Below are positions 1 through 10,087 of a stretch of 64,000 nt of DNA, one piece after another. A program made the translations under genes and the position numbers. Under the pieces are notes generated by a model. The model was not told the DNA's origin, did no database searches, and was given only the letters and a program-made list of their open reading frames with translations. The stretch is from Siphonodentalium dalli. Lineage: Eukaryota; Mollusca; Scaphopoda; Gadilida; Siphonodentaliidae. How positions within the stretch are numbered: position 1 is the first letter of the stretch; every line of letters begins with the position of its first letter. The stretch lies in NCBI GenBank assembly GCA_032622095.1, contig CP136066.1, forward strand, positions 194,734,816 to 194,798,815, given 5' to 3'.

Positions 1-456
1 CATTTTTATTACCCATTGGTGTCATACCTCATTATTAACTGATGGTTAACTCAAACCCCCTACCAAGAGTTAAGTGCATACACAATAGGATCTACATGTA
101 ACGGTACCGTACAGTATAGGTGTAAATCTTTTAAGCCTTCGGGTATTGCGCACTGTCATGAACATGTATTCTGACGGAAATTTAGTTAAACATTTACGTT
201 GCAAAGTTGTCCCAGACAGCACAGATACGTTGGGCCAACTTACGACATTGCCGCTGGCTCGGCGTCGGTTCTCGATGTCGGCTCAATGTTGGTGAGTCGC
301 CAGAAACAAAACTTCGATCCCACGTTGGGCCGACGTTTGCAGTTCCGTATGAATCCGAAAAGTGCCAACGTACTGTACTGTATTCCATTTAGATAGAGTT
401 ATCGCGCATGCAACGCTCCGGACGAACGCACACTTGAAATTTAGCGATCTGATTGT
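1..456. other. AT-rich sequence without recognised gene
   Basis: No coding sequence is supported. At 210-345 the motif GTTGGGCC appears twice around GC-richer sequence (ttgggccaac near 228 and ttgggccgac near 324). This resembles the ends of short dispersed elements in marine invertebrates, but clear inverted repeats and a target duplication were not found. Confidence 0.4.
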
Positions 457-760
457 TTTCAAATTTGGTAAAGTTTTACTCATAAAAATACAGGTCAAGT
501 TCGAATTTTCATTACGTCCGCCTATTTTTTACCGGAGTTATGGTTCCTGTTGACTTATAATTTGTGATTATTTTTGTTTCTGGGTGATAGCTTTAGTTAC
601 AGTTATCTGTTTTCTTTCAAATTTGGTATACGAATTACTCGTATGAAGATACAGATCAAGTTCGAATTTAGGTTCGATCTGCCCTCTTTTACCCCAGTGA
701 TGGTCCTTGTCGAAGTCGAATTTTTCAACTTAAAATATTGTTGATTGTGTGTTGTTTGAT
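457..760 (+). repeat. Degenerate tandem repeat, period ~159 bp
   Basis: The block beginning ttcaaatttggta at 457 recurs at 616 with the same order of words (acaggtcaagttcgaatt / acagatcaagttcgaatt, then tggttcctgt / tggtccttgt). A weaker third start (ttcagatttggtt) is at about 774. It is a diverged direct repeat with about two clear copies. No coding potential is seen. Confidence 0.6.
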
Positions 761-1280
761 GTTATATTTCGACTTCAGATTTGGTTATTGTATTCAGGTC
801 TGTTATGTGACAATGCACAAGTATTTTATCCATATAATACATTTCTACAAAGACCTCGCTCCGTTTCAGGGGACAATGGCCTGGCGGTTTTTTATTGTAT
901 GTATATTGTACCCGAAAAATCGATATATACTAATAGAAGCGTTTAAGGACATGGGTATTCGATTCGTGTTTATTATTTTGTACACAGGAAACTATATACA
1001 ATTTGTTATATAAAGAGATATTACATATGTACACATAGTATATACATGTCAGATATAAATAATTATCGCAACTCCCCCCTTTCCTGTCACCTGAATATTT
1101 ATCCATTTCTCGTCCTCGTAGGTGGTCGGTTGGTTCAGTCTACCATTCATCTTGACTGCGTCTAGAATATGAAAAATAACATATACTTATAACTGAAGTG
1201 AAAATAGAAAAGTATGCATGCATATTTTCGGAGGAACAATTATATTGTAGAAATATACCTATACGGCACAAGGGCCATGG

Positions 1281-1332
1281 TAGATCATGCCATGCATCTC
1301 TACATTAGATACATGATGCATTGCATGATCTA
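1281..1332. repeat. Short inverted repeat (18 bp arms)
   Basis: Arms at 1281-1298 (tagatcatgccatgcatc) and 1315-1332 pair with one mismatch around a 16 bp spacer. No flanking duplication is obvious. It may be a hairpin or a tiny element remnant. Confidence 0.6.
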
Positions 1333-1499
1333 ATGCCATGATCACCCAGTCCCATTATCCTTCATTTCGTTGCTTATTCTGTGTGTTAACGGCATAGAAT
1401 CAGCAATTTCCAATCACATACAATAACGGTTGTAATGGGCCAAGTAACATGTATCCCACCACCCCAACATACAACATCCTACGCCGACATATCCCCTGC

Positions 1500-1680
1500 C
1501 AAAAATACAGCTACATTACAGTTATGAATTACAGTTGCTTTCCAGCTACATTACAGCTGGAGTTACAGTTACCTTACAGCTAGTTTCCAGCTAAATTACA
1601 GTGTGTGTGCCAGAAAAGTGTTTTGTGTCTGGAAAAAGTTTCAGCCATGTTACAGCTAAACTGTTTCTTAGCTGTAATAA
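1500..1680. repeat. Degenerate ttacagct minisatellite
   Basis: The word ttacag(c/t)t occurs about nine times in 180 bp, usually as attacagct, with its complement agctgtaa near 1670. Spacing is irregular (10-30 bp), so this is a decayed short tandem repeat. From here to 2,418 nothing else is recognised. Confidence 0.5.
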
Positions 1681-2418
1681 GTTAAGATACCTTTCAATGC
1701 AAAATTGCCCTAAATTGTTTTTTTTTTTAATCCCCGTTTCTTGATGAGGTATCTCACTGTAGGTGAAGGTCCCACTCGAAATTGTAAGACTTGTGTCACT
1801 TTGTGAGCAATTTTGCTTTGCGTTGCCTACAATCTCCCTGGTAATTAATTCAATGTTTATTGCGATATCGGCGCACTAAAGTCACACAAAAAATGCAATC
1901 TCAAGCTGGGACCGCCCCTGTAGTTAAGTAGGTTATTAAGGAGCAAGTTTTAACAAAGAAATATATTTCCTCATTTCCCTGCCTTGTTTATTCAATGTTA
2001 TAAAGTTCCCTGTCATACATGTAACTGATCAGAACATGAATAAGTTCCCAGATTTTGTTCTGGGGGAATATGATCTCTGTGGACATAGCTGGAGTAGAGA
2101 TTCATGACGCGATCTAGCCTTGAGTGTCTAATGATTATCATGTACATGTTGCACTGTATTCTGTATTTTTCACTGTCAAATGTGTTTCCCTGCTTATTCC
2201 TAAACTATTTCAATGTTATCATTTGAAACAGAAAAGAGGTGCAGTAATCAAATCCAAAATTTAATTTGCAAATGTAGAATGTTAAAGTTGTGAGCTTTGC
2301 TCCAAAAATTTAATCTGATTTCATTGCACTATCAACCGTCACTTTAATACTAGTAAATTTAGTTCTCAGGACAGACTCTAGATATTACCTTTCCTATATG
2401 TATCAGACACCCAAGAGT

Positions 2419-2424
2419 TTTATT
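2419..2424 (-). terminator. Possible poly(A) signal of the THAP pseudogene
   Basis: AATAAA on the minus strand, 29 bp past the stop codon of the last recognised exon. A strong donor-like GTAAGT lies a few bases after the same stop, so an intron in the 3' UTR is also possible. Confidence 0.4.
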
Positions 2425-2452
2425 TAACAAATGCCATGATTGTACTTACCTA

Positions 2453-2679
2453 TTACTTTTTAGTGTTGCGTTTGGCTCCAGATTTCAATTGGATGATTGG
2501 CATCTTGGAGACCATTTTCGGCGTCACTTTCTTGAATCGGCTTTGTTGCAGCCTAACCGCTTCGAGTTTATCAATTTTTTGGCGCTTACTGCACAGTTGA
2601 TGTGGAACCTTTGCGTTCTTTGCCTTACTCTTCGATGCAACCATTTGCAGCATTTTTTCAAGGCAATCGTTAACATAAT
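2453..2679 (-). pseudogene. THAP-gene exon: C-terminal tail
   Basis: A strong acceptor (aatctttcttgtag) precedes an open frame of 74 residues plus stop. The frame begins YVNDCLEKMLQMV and contains KRQKIDKLEAVRLQQSRF. It is Lys/Arg-rich and ends in a basic tail. In the THAP-transposase-like family the C-terminus commonly has a Y-V helix followed by a 'P-(D/N)K-E-A' and 'SRF' motif, which this matches. It enters with 2 nt, fitting the 1 nt left by the preceding exon at 3197. A TAA-TAG double stop is followed by GTAAGT, and AATAAA lies 29 bp downstream. This exon itself is intact. Confidence 0.65.
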
Positions 2680-2939
2680 CTACAAGAAAGATTTATTGCT
2701 ATACTATATTGTTGAGAGTACATGTATAAAGCAAGTTTTTGCAATTGCTTAAAATTAATATATGCACATAGAAATGTTTATAAAATGTGCAGACCGTAAT
2801 AAGAATTGAGTAGGGTGGAATTTTCTCATAACAATAATAATCGTACATATGCATGTACCTTTATTTCGCACACAAGAGTAGTTAGAGTACGTGATTTCCA
2901 CACGTTTGAGATAATTTTGAAGCAATGGAATGATTTACT

Positions 2940-3135
2940 ATCAGTTTTATACTCAGCAGAATATATTCAACAAATGAATGAATTTGAGCCATGGATTAGT
3001 GCAAAATAAAGTTGTCACATTTTCATTTTAACTTCCATGTTTGCATCGTTCATAGAGCACACAAGTGTATTTGCACTAACCCATGGCTCAAATTCATTCA
3101 TTTGTTGCATATATTTTCTGTTTTAGTGTACAATA
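2940..3135. repeat. Inverted repeat, ~50 bp arms
   Basis: The segment around aacaaatgaatgaatttgag (2967 on) recurs inverted at 3067-3117, and both arms include gagccatggrttagtgcaaa. A spacer of about 60 bp separates them, with weaker pairing further out. It lies in the last intron of the THAP pseudogene and is probably a small hairpin transposon. No target duplication was identified. Confidence 0.6.
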
Positions 3136-3196
3136 CCCCTTTAAGATGTTTTTTATATCTGGCATTGATATCGCCATTAATATAGCTCACACATAC

Positions 3197-3370
3197 TAAA
3201 TGTTGGCTTTTATAGAGTTTTTGTGAGCTCGTGATTGTCCATATATTTTGGGTAGATTATCGAGTACAGCTTCTCTCCCTTCTTTTTGTTTTTTGCCTGC
3301 TGTCGCCCGCTGTTCTCATTGAAGTGTAGAGCTGCAACATGGGTCATATCAAAGAAAATTGAACTCAGGG
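3197..3370 (-). pseudogene. THAP-gene exon: ALHFNEN block with in-frame stop
   Basis: The frame reads FFDMTHVAALHFNENSGRQQ, then KKGEKLYSIIYPKYMDN and ELTKTL, then a TAA stop (3210-3212), then KPTF and a GTATGT donor (3191-3196). The family pattern, as I know it, is 'AALHFNEN..R.QA....GE..Y....PK(Y/F)' followed by a 'PT(F/Y)' and 'YV'. The same frame therefore clearly continues past the stop into the last exon, joining as PTF-x-YV with matching phase. The acceptor chosen is cccag at 3371-3375, which gives a 2 nt entry phase; other AGs nearby cannot be excluded. The stop is best explained as a nonsense mutation of one codon. Confidence 0.65.
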
Positions 3371-3498
3371 CTGGGAACCTCGAGCCTCTAAGCGAAAGCG
3401 TTTTGTTTTTAAAATTGGATTGAAACAGAAATAAGCGACTGTCTGAGAGAAGAAACTTGTTCATGGGCTGTAGAAAATCAGTGCACAAGTAGAAATCA

Positions 3499-3604
3499 AT
3501 ATTTTATTGAAACTAACTTTTATGTAGAAAATTAGACGAAATATATATAAATTACTTATTTTTCGTCCAATTTTAAACAGAAAAGTTAGTTTCAATATAA
3601 TATA
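3499..3604. repeat. AT-rich hairpin with ~43 bp arms
   Basis: The left arm (tattgaaactaactttt) recurs inverted as aaaagttagtttcaata. Pairing continues inward through a gacgaa/ttcgtc step to an AT-rich loop near 3545-3555. It resembles a miniature hairpin transposon. It lies in an intron. Confidence 0.6.
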
Positions 3605-3993
3605 ATATGTTTAACATGTGCATAAGTTACTAATATATAAAATTAGCCATTTTGATTAGTTCAAAGTATACCAACTACCTTAAATCTGTAGGGATAATAC
3701 TGGTCTACGTCAAAGCACGATTGCCTTTCTCTTCTGTAGCGGTCTTTACACCCAGATCTAGTGGCAGTATTTTTAGTCAATTTTAATTGACTTTATATCA
3801 TACAATTAAATACAAAATGCTACATTTATCGGAAATATGATGCACTATAATCTTACAATTATGTTAAATTATGCAAAAAATATGTAGTGTTATTAGGAGT
3901 AATGCTTTCATCATTGATCTGATTATTTTGCGCTCTGAGAAGAAATTATGCAACTGTGTGATAAAATATATTGCTCACATACATTTAAGTTAC

Positions 3994-4038
3994 TTTTTTC
4001 AGTTGAAAATTTTGTGGCCTTCAGAAGAAATTTGTCTT
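3994..4038 (-). pseudogene. Possible 45-bp exon of the THAP gene
   Basis: A good acceptor (cattttatttcatag) and a GTAACT donor bracket an open stretch reading DKFLLKATKFSTEK, ending with 1 nt of the next codon. That fits the 2 nt entry of the exon at 3197-3370. The 'LLKD...S' feel is reminiscent of the segment before the ALHFNEN block in family members. The stretch is short and could be coincidence. Confidence 0.25.
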
Positions 4039-5354
4039 CTATGAAATAAAATGGGTTACTTTCACAAATTTGAGATTCTATTTCCATCATTGGTGATTTT
4101 AGATTAGCGGAAATGTGCGCTTTAAGTGTGCCATAAAAGAGTAAGGCTATATAGGACTAAGGCAACCGTTCTTTCTAAACTCGTTTTATATGTTATATTA
4201 TATGATTTCCCTAGGTGATTTATGTCCAAGATAACTTAGACTACATTTGATAACAAATGAGAACTGTTTCACACTCACTAAAACAAGCACATTTGAAGCA
4301 ATGAACACTCATATGGAGTCTGCGTCCATAATAAATCTGATATAGAGGATATACAATGAGTCCCCAGTTTATAGCGAACTTTACAAATATTCAGTAAATT
4401 AAGTCTGGACCCAGGCTTTTGGAAATTTTCGCTCTAAACTGGGGACGAGTTTATTCTAGTTATTTCATGATCCACAATCTCCATGACTGCTTATGTAAGG
4501 CCTGCAATAACGCTCCACGTAACTATGCATTGTTTGCCCGCATAAAGAAATAGTCCCGGATAAATAAGATGTATCTAATGGCCTAAATTTAATGCAATCA
4601 TTTGTTGCATAGTTTCTGTTGAAATAAGTAGGAGATGGCCCAATAAATGGCTAAATATAGGTAGGCTCCCATCAAATTTGATTTTGGGACACTGCCAAAA
4701 ATTGGATAGTTTTCTGCATTTATGGCTCTTTGTTTGAATTTGAGCTCTATTTGTACACATTGGTAATACAAGTTGTTTTATGACCTTACATTATCATTAG
4801 GCCTAAAAAGAAATACATTTGTTTCCGCTAACGAGCTGAACAAAATTAGGGTAGGTAGGTAGGCTAACTCTTTTTTTGTTACCTTTTTTTTCAGTATCTT
4901 TAAAAATAACTAATACTTGTCAATAACCCAAACTATACATTTCTTAGCCCCAATCAGGTATGGATTGGAAATGCTTATAAGTTATTGTCAGATATCTTTT
5001 GGTTCAATGGATTATGCTTATCCTGCTTGAAATGAGACGCCATTATCACTCTAATTCATATAATAGGCTATTTTATAAAATTCAAGTGAGACACATACAT
5101 AATATACTACATGTAGTACAGAAACAATGTCTATTATTAAAGTTAGTAATTACTATTTATAATACTAATCTCGATGTTAATTTTTCATTTGGTATTATGA
5201 GATCCCACCTGATAACCTGGTCGGTCGGTCGGGTTGCGGAAACAAACGTCTTTTTTTTAGGCCTTACAACAAACATTGAATTTCCAATTTGGATTTGATT
5301 GGTATTCATTCGTTCATCATTTGGTGTATATTTTCTTAATGTTGCCTTGCTCAC
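4039..5354. other. Intron-like sequence where the family core should be
   Basis: I read the minus strand here looking for the expected central domain (acidic catalytic residues, a D-R-H or W-H type motif, about 300 residues) and found no such frame. What is seen is a small inverted repeat at 4360-4446, poly-T tracts near 4870-4900, and AT-rich sequence. The core is absent, too decayed to recognise, or outside the window. Confidence 0.5.
4360..4446. repeat. 87-bp element with ~19 bp terminal inverted repeats
   Basis: It begins GTCCCCAGTTTATAGCGAA and ends with the inverse (ttcgctctaaactggggac), differing at one position. No clear target duplication flanks it. It is a candidate miniature element or hairpin inside the intron. 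Confidence 0.55.
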
Positions 5355-5639
5355 TTGAAAAATCTGAGGATTTTCGTAGGCAAGTTGCCAGTCAACACTA
5401 TCATAGCAGCAATTAAGATATTTAGAGCCGCTACTCCTTTCACCTTGTCCTGATTTTGCCAGGTCTGAACATGGTTGCATTGGAGACATTCGCTCTGGAC
5501 TAGCAACATCGTCCCATAAACTCTTTTCTTGACCATATTGTCTCCCCTGCATACCTCACATTTTTCAAAAAGCTTTCTGAGTTGGGATTGAAATATGATG
5601 AATTTGGTTTGCTTTTGCAGCGGCACATCTGCCTCATAA
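5355..5639 (-). pseudogene. THAP-gene exon: Cys-rich conserved domain
   Basis: A 285 bp exon is bounded by an excellent acceptor (tgttcatgtcatctgcag) and a GTGAGC donor. The frame is open throughout and phase-matched to the exon at 6607. It reads KQTKFIIFQSQLRKLF, then KCEVC, then GTMLLVQSECLQCNH, TWQNQ, and ends LNILIAAMIVLTG with TKILRFF. Two C-x2-C pairs suggest a zinc ribbon. I recognise this as the conserved '(K/R)-(Y/F)-I-(V/I)-F...C-x-x-C...G-T...C-x-x-C...W.(S/N)Q...A.N....A.(I)..(S/T)G' block of THAP-associated, transposase-like animal proteins. It has no accepted function that I can name. This exon shows no internal damage. Confidence 0.7.
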
Positions 5640-5738
5640 CTGCAGATGACATGAACAAAATTTCTTAGCTCAATTTGATTCATATAAAGGGTCTGCCCGT
5701 TCGTTCGTCACACTTTTGAGTACCTTCATGGTGTAATA

Positions 5739-6130
5739 CTATTTTAATAATTTTATGTACGAGTGTACCTCCATGGTGTAATAAACTCCTACAGTTTTGA
5801 TCATAGATATTTGAAACTTCAGAGTGTTGTTACCCACATATTGAAGATGTGCAACATTTATATAGATGACGGGAAAAATATTTTTTATGGAGTTACTGAC
5901 CTTTTTTGTCTTAGAAAATTTCAACATTTTTTATAATTTTCTGTATAAGGGTACCTCCATGGTGTCGTAAACTCCTCCTACAGTTTTGATTGTAGATATT
6001 TGAAACTTCAGAATATTGGTGCCCACATCGAAGATGTGCAACTGTTGACCTTGTAGATAGATGAGCGAAAAATAACTTTTTTTACGGAGTTGTTAACCCT
6101 TTTCGACATTTTTAAAGATTTCTTTAACAA
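5739..6130. repeat. Two-copy tandem repeat, ~190 bp
   Basis: The block from acctccatggtgt at about 5767 recurs at about 5953. Shared words are taaactcct(cct)acagtt, tttgaaacttcaga, gaagatgtgcaac and a poly-T 'cggagtt' end. The copies are diverged by substitutions and small indels. It lies between two exons of the THAP pseudogene. Confidence 0.65.
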
Positions 6131-6174
6131 AGCGGCATCGACCATGTTGTCGGGGACACTGTGGTCTGCTGACC

Positions 6175-6420
6175 TTTTATTATGTTTATTTATACCATAG
6201 TATGGTCCAGATTGACCACTCATTGTTTGCCCGTTTGTCTGTCCATCTGTCAGTAGACACTTTACGCATGCTGCGATAACTCAAAACATTTTCTGAACAA
6301 AATTGTGTATATGAACATGTATATGGACGACGGAACATAGAACAATTTAAACCATTTTCGGTTGTCGGAATGCTAAATTGACCAATATTTGACAAAATCT
6401 TCATGAATTATTTTTGCCAT
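6175..6420 (-). mobile_element. 3' end of an element related to the 42.7-44.25 kb insertion
   Basis: Read on the minus strand this ends ...gagttatcgc, gtaaagtgtctac, a short (ggacagac) run, gagtggtcaatc and a hairpin around ccatactatggtat. The same words in the same order end the insertion at 44,105-44,252. The 5' limit is not defined. It lies inside an intron of the THAP pseudogene. Confidence 0.55.
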
Positions 6421-6606
6421 TTTGTTTTTGCTAGCCTCTTAATGAAATCTTTTTTTTAGGGGATTTTATAGTTTGATGACCAGCCCACCCCTCCCCTACA
6501 ACATACTCGAAATCTGCAATTTCAGAGAGATCTATATTAATTATCATCCGAATTATGACTTGAATAGTCTCCAAATGTATATCTTGATTATAATGTATAT
6601 ATGAAC

Positions 6607-6736
6607 CTCATTTCATCAAAGCGAACGCTGCTGGCTGCTCCCATCCGTGAATCTTCGTCTACATGTAGCTCCATTTCTGGCTCGTAGTCGCTACTACTAT
6701 CCAGCCCATCCCCTGGGTCATAACAGACCGGAGTCA
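6607..6736 (-). pseudogene. THAP-gene exon: acidic linker
   Basis: A good acceptor (gtttttctttatag) leads into an open frame: TPVCYDPGDGLDSSSDYEPE, then MELHVDEDSRMG and VRFDEM. The donor used (GTTCAT after ATGAG) leaves 2 nt, exactly what the next exon at 5639 needs. It also accepts the single nt left by the exon at 7289. The strongly acidic, Ser-rich composition suits a flexible linker between the DNA-binding end and the conserved domain. No catalytic motif is present. Confidence 0.6.
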
Positions 6737-7288
6737 CTATAAAGAAAAACATTACATATAAATTACATTATCTATAAATTGTATCACTTCCAAGATGAGG
6801 TGTTGTAAATTCATAAACTTGGAGCTTATGCAAGCACCTTTTAGTTGTCCTTCACCCACATATCACATTATGCTATGTCGTACATATAAAATTGATGGTA
6901 TTATTGGATGTGAGTTACTACCCACATTTCTGTCAATCGGCATTAAATTTGTCACTCTTTGTTGATATGTGACATTCAGTGGACTTAATTTCAAGCATTA
7001 CAGACATATTATGGACCTGTTCAGGTATGTGAAATTGATGTTATCATTCAGGCACTATGTCAATTGGAGGAATGTAGCATTTTAATAACGCCGAAAATTT
7101 CAAGCAAATCACTCCATTGAAATCATCGTCGCATCGCTTTAAATTACTAACCTCTATTGCAATGGATGAAATCAGCAGTAGTCACTTGCTTGTGTTTTTG
7201 CACATACATTATATATTGAGTCAGACTAAATATGCTGGATGAAGATATATATATCCAGTAATAGATTGCGTATTGTGACTTGGCAAAC

Positions 7289-7441
7289 CTTGTTTCACAT
7301 CCTCACGCTTCCTTTTCTTTGCTCTGATGGTTGTTTGAACACTTTGACTCCTGATGTATTTCCTTTTAACCTTCGATTTCACACGAGTCAATCTTCTGTG
7401 TGGTATTCTGCATACTGGTCTCCACATGAGTGTTTGGGACC
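7289..7441 (-). pseudogene. THAP-gene exon: basic linker
   Basis: Acceptor tatataacag; the frame reads SQTLMWRPVCRIPHRRLTR, then KVKRKYIRSQSVQTTI and KKRKREDVKQ. It enters with 2 nt (fits the exon ending at 9122) and leaves 1 nt (fits the exon at 6736). The 'RS.(S/G).QT' phrase occurs in linkers of THAP-transposase-like proteins, and the KKRKR stretch could be a nuclear localisation signal. The donor GTTTGC is weak, and is chosen mainly for phase. Confidence 0.55.
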
Positions 7442-8042
7442 CTGTTATATAAGTTCAACTGTAAGTATTTGCGGCCCACACAATTTTTAAGGCTCAAAAT
7501 AGTGGGAAAATTGCTACTTATTTGTTCCGTGTGGAAAAGATTCTAGGTTAACATATATATTCAGGACTTAATCAAGTTTCATAATTTAGAAAAATCAGAC
7601 AGTGAAACAATAGTGTTTATTAATCTTTCCTGAGAATCTGTCTCACTCGAAGTGAAAGTGAAAACTTGAATACAGCTGGAAATTATTTTTATGACTGGCA
7701 CATTTTGTCAGAAATATTTGAATAATTTGCATCTGTATTTTTCAATACATCTCCTACCAAATTATGTATACACATGTATTCAGTTTGGATTAAAGTATGT
7801 GCGCTTCAGACATCTGTAACTAGACATTCAATACCATGAAAATTCACGAAAAATATGTGAGTTGATTTTCAATAAAAAAAATATATATATAACTGAATAC
7901 TTTCTGTAAGAGCATATACTTGATTCCCATATGCAACAGGGATGCTAAGTTGATGAGACATTTGGATGTTTGTGATATTAATTATTAGTTGAACATGCAT
8001 TCAAATGAATGCTGTTATTTGAATGCTGTTATTGCCTGCTTT

Positions 8043-8395
8043 GGCGACACCAATTTTTAAGTCTGGTTTACGAACATGTGGGGAGAAAAAAAGTAGATGC
8101 AGGAGGGGAAAAAAATTTGTCCCCCCCAATTTATATCAAGTAAATCGTGAAATTTTACAAAAATTGTGAAAAAAAAATTTTGAAGGAAATTCTGAACCAA
8201 ACAAGACATTTCTTATCATGAAATACATGAAAATATGGATCTGTAAATGATCATAAGCAGAACCGGATGCGACAGCACATAAAAATCAGTACGCGTGTAA
8301 AATTGTTTGGGAGAAAAAGGTTTTATTTGTTTTCATGAAATGGAAAACAAGTTTTAGGAGGTGTTCGTAAACCAGACTTAAAAATTGGCGTCGCC
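8043..8395. mobile_element. 353-bp MITE with ~33 bp terminal inverted repeats
   Basis: The left end (GGCGACACCAATTTTTAAG, then tctggtttacgaaca) recurs inverted at the right end with one or two mismatches. The interior is A-rich and non-coding. The flanks do not show an unambiguous target duplication, so the superfamily is unassigned. It sits between two exons of the THAP pseudogene. Confidence 0.7.
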
Positions 8396-9121
8396 TTACA
8401 GTGGCAAAGGCTTGCATGTTAATCAATGAGGGGTTATTCTAATCTAATGTATATTTAGTGTTGGAAATGTGGAAATTATGTTAATATTCAGAACATCTTC
8501 ACAAAAAAAATCAGATTGTTCAGTTTTATGGGTATAAAATAATGAATATGTCTGAATTGAAGACCCTTATATGGAAACCCTTCTATCAATTAATATTGAT
8601 TTTATTTAGAATATTTTCTGATATAATGCGATTATTATTATTATTATATTCCATAGCTACAAGCGATGAGAATAATTTAGAGCCATTGGATGTCAACATT
8701 CACCTCAGCCTATGGCCTTTGTGAATTTTGACTTCCCAGGATTGACAATTCCTTGTGTTAACCTTGAAACAATGCGATCATTGTACATTAATGTTTATTT
8801 GTAACAAAATTGCACTATAACATTTCTGGTCTCACAAGTAACTGCTGTTGGTTGTTAGCTAAACGATCACCCATATTTATACCAGAAAATATTTGAAATA
8901 TAATCAATATTAATTGATAAAAGCATTCCTGGACGGGTCTTAGATTCATATCTAATAGTTTTACTCCTGAAACTGAATAAAACATGTTTACAAAATCATA
9001 TACCATAGAATGTTCTATACAAACCAGCATGGCGGGTTTCCACAACATATGTTTGTGTGCGGTCGTAGTCTGTCTTTCTGGTTCTTGCGGGCATTTCAGA
9101 ACAGTAGTACATGGTAATTAC

Positions 9122-9267
9122 TTTCAAACTCATTAGTCAATGAATTAACCAATCTCTTTCTCACTGCTGGACGGCTCTTTCCAACAGCAACAGGGGACAA
9201 ATAAGTTGGTACTAATTCTCTTGTCTACTTCAAAATTGTTGGAATAGACCCATCTATCCGTTTGATC
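9122..9267 (-). pseudogene. THAP-gene exon 2: IPTIL motif with in-frame stop
   Basis: An excellent acceptor (tgctttgtttttcacag) joins in phase to exon 1, giving FSKK-IKRIDGSIPTILK across the junction. The '(A/S)-(V/I)-P-T-I' motif follows THAP domains in most family members. It is followed immediately by TAG, after which the same frame continues open (TRELVPTYLSPVAVGKSRP, then AVRKR and SLTNEFE) to a GTAATT donor whose phase fits the next exon. An alternative donor just before the stop would break the phase downstream. The TAG is therefore read as a nonsense mutation. Confidence 0.65.
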
Positions 9268-9464
9268 CTGTGAAAAACAAAGCATTTTCCCTTGCATATC
9301 ATTTATAGGAGGCTTAAAGAATGTTACCAGCCCCCCCCGTTTCGTACGATGGATTACAACTGCATAACTTCATATGCATCACAATCATGTACATAACAAA
9401 TAGAATAAATACTTCTATCAAATCCAATAAATTGAACATTTGGGCTGTTTGAAATTTTTAATTG

Positions 9465-9486
9465 GGTGGGGGGGGGGGGGGGGGCA
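9465..9486. repeat. Poly-G tract
   Basis: A run of about 17 G residues inside a G-rich stretch. The strand asymmetry and length make it prone to length error and to quadruplex formation. Confidence 0.8.
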
Positions 9487-9726
9487 GGTCCACAGAACAA
9501 AAAATTACCCCACCCCAATACAAAATCCTATAGAAAGGTATCCTAACTTTACCGGGCCTAATTTTTAGTCGAGCTGAGTTTATTAAAAAAACCTTGACTT
9601 ATGGTTTGACGAAGGACGGTTGGCGGGCGGGTGTATGGCTGACAGGTGTAAACATATGCTTAGCATTCATCCCCATGTGTGTCATTAAAATCAAATCCAA
9701 AATAAAATGCTGTGTGTCTGACATTT

Positions 9727-9816
9727 GCAGAATGAGGTCCCAGAGGGTGAATTTAGTGATGCTATCCTGCACAGTAGTCTAGCATCACCAAATACTCTCC
9801 AGGGACCTCATTCTGC
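9727..9816. repeat. 90-bp hairpin, first copy
   Basis: The left arm starts gcagaatgaggtcccagagg and ends gatgcta; the right arm is its inverse with a few mismatches, around a ~15 bp loop. A second member of the family lies at 9994-10087. Confidence 0.7.
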
Positions 9817-9993
9817 TTAGGCCTCATCTTCAGGGTCTTAAATTGACATTTCTACTTTTTCTCTTCTGTTCAGTTTTCTATATCCCCTAATTTGCTGAAT
9901 TATGGATAATTGAAGTGCCAAATGGGTGTACATCACCAATTAACTGGGGAACTTCAATATGTTCCTATGTCTCCTGTAGCTGTTGAGGCCTGA

Positions 9994-10087
9994 GCATTAT
10001 GAGGTCCCCAGAGGGTGAATTTTGAGATGCTAGCCCATATTGCAGGATTTGTGTAACTAAATTCACCCTTTAGGGAACCCATTCTGC
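9994..10087. repeat. ~94-bp hairpin, second copy
   Basis: It starts gcattatgaggtccccagag and ends with the inverse phrase gggaacccattctgc. It has the same arms as the hairpin at 9727-9816 but a different loop, so the two are members of one small dispersed family. Confidence 0.6.

Noticed and set aside
738-1013. A 91-codon hydrophobic frame
   Set aside because: AT-rich, overlapping another frame, with no domain, splice or promoter context.
3720-3800. Open minus-strand stretch (CKDRYRRERQSCFDVDQYY) as another THAP-gene exon
   Set aside because: No acceptor upstream, the phase does not fit neighbours, and it does not resemble the family.
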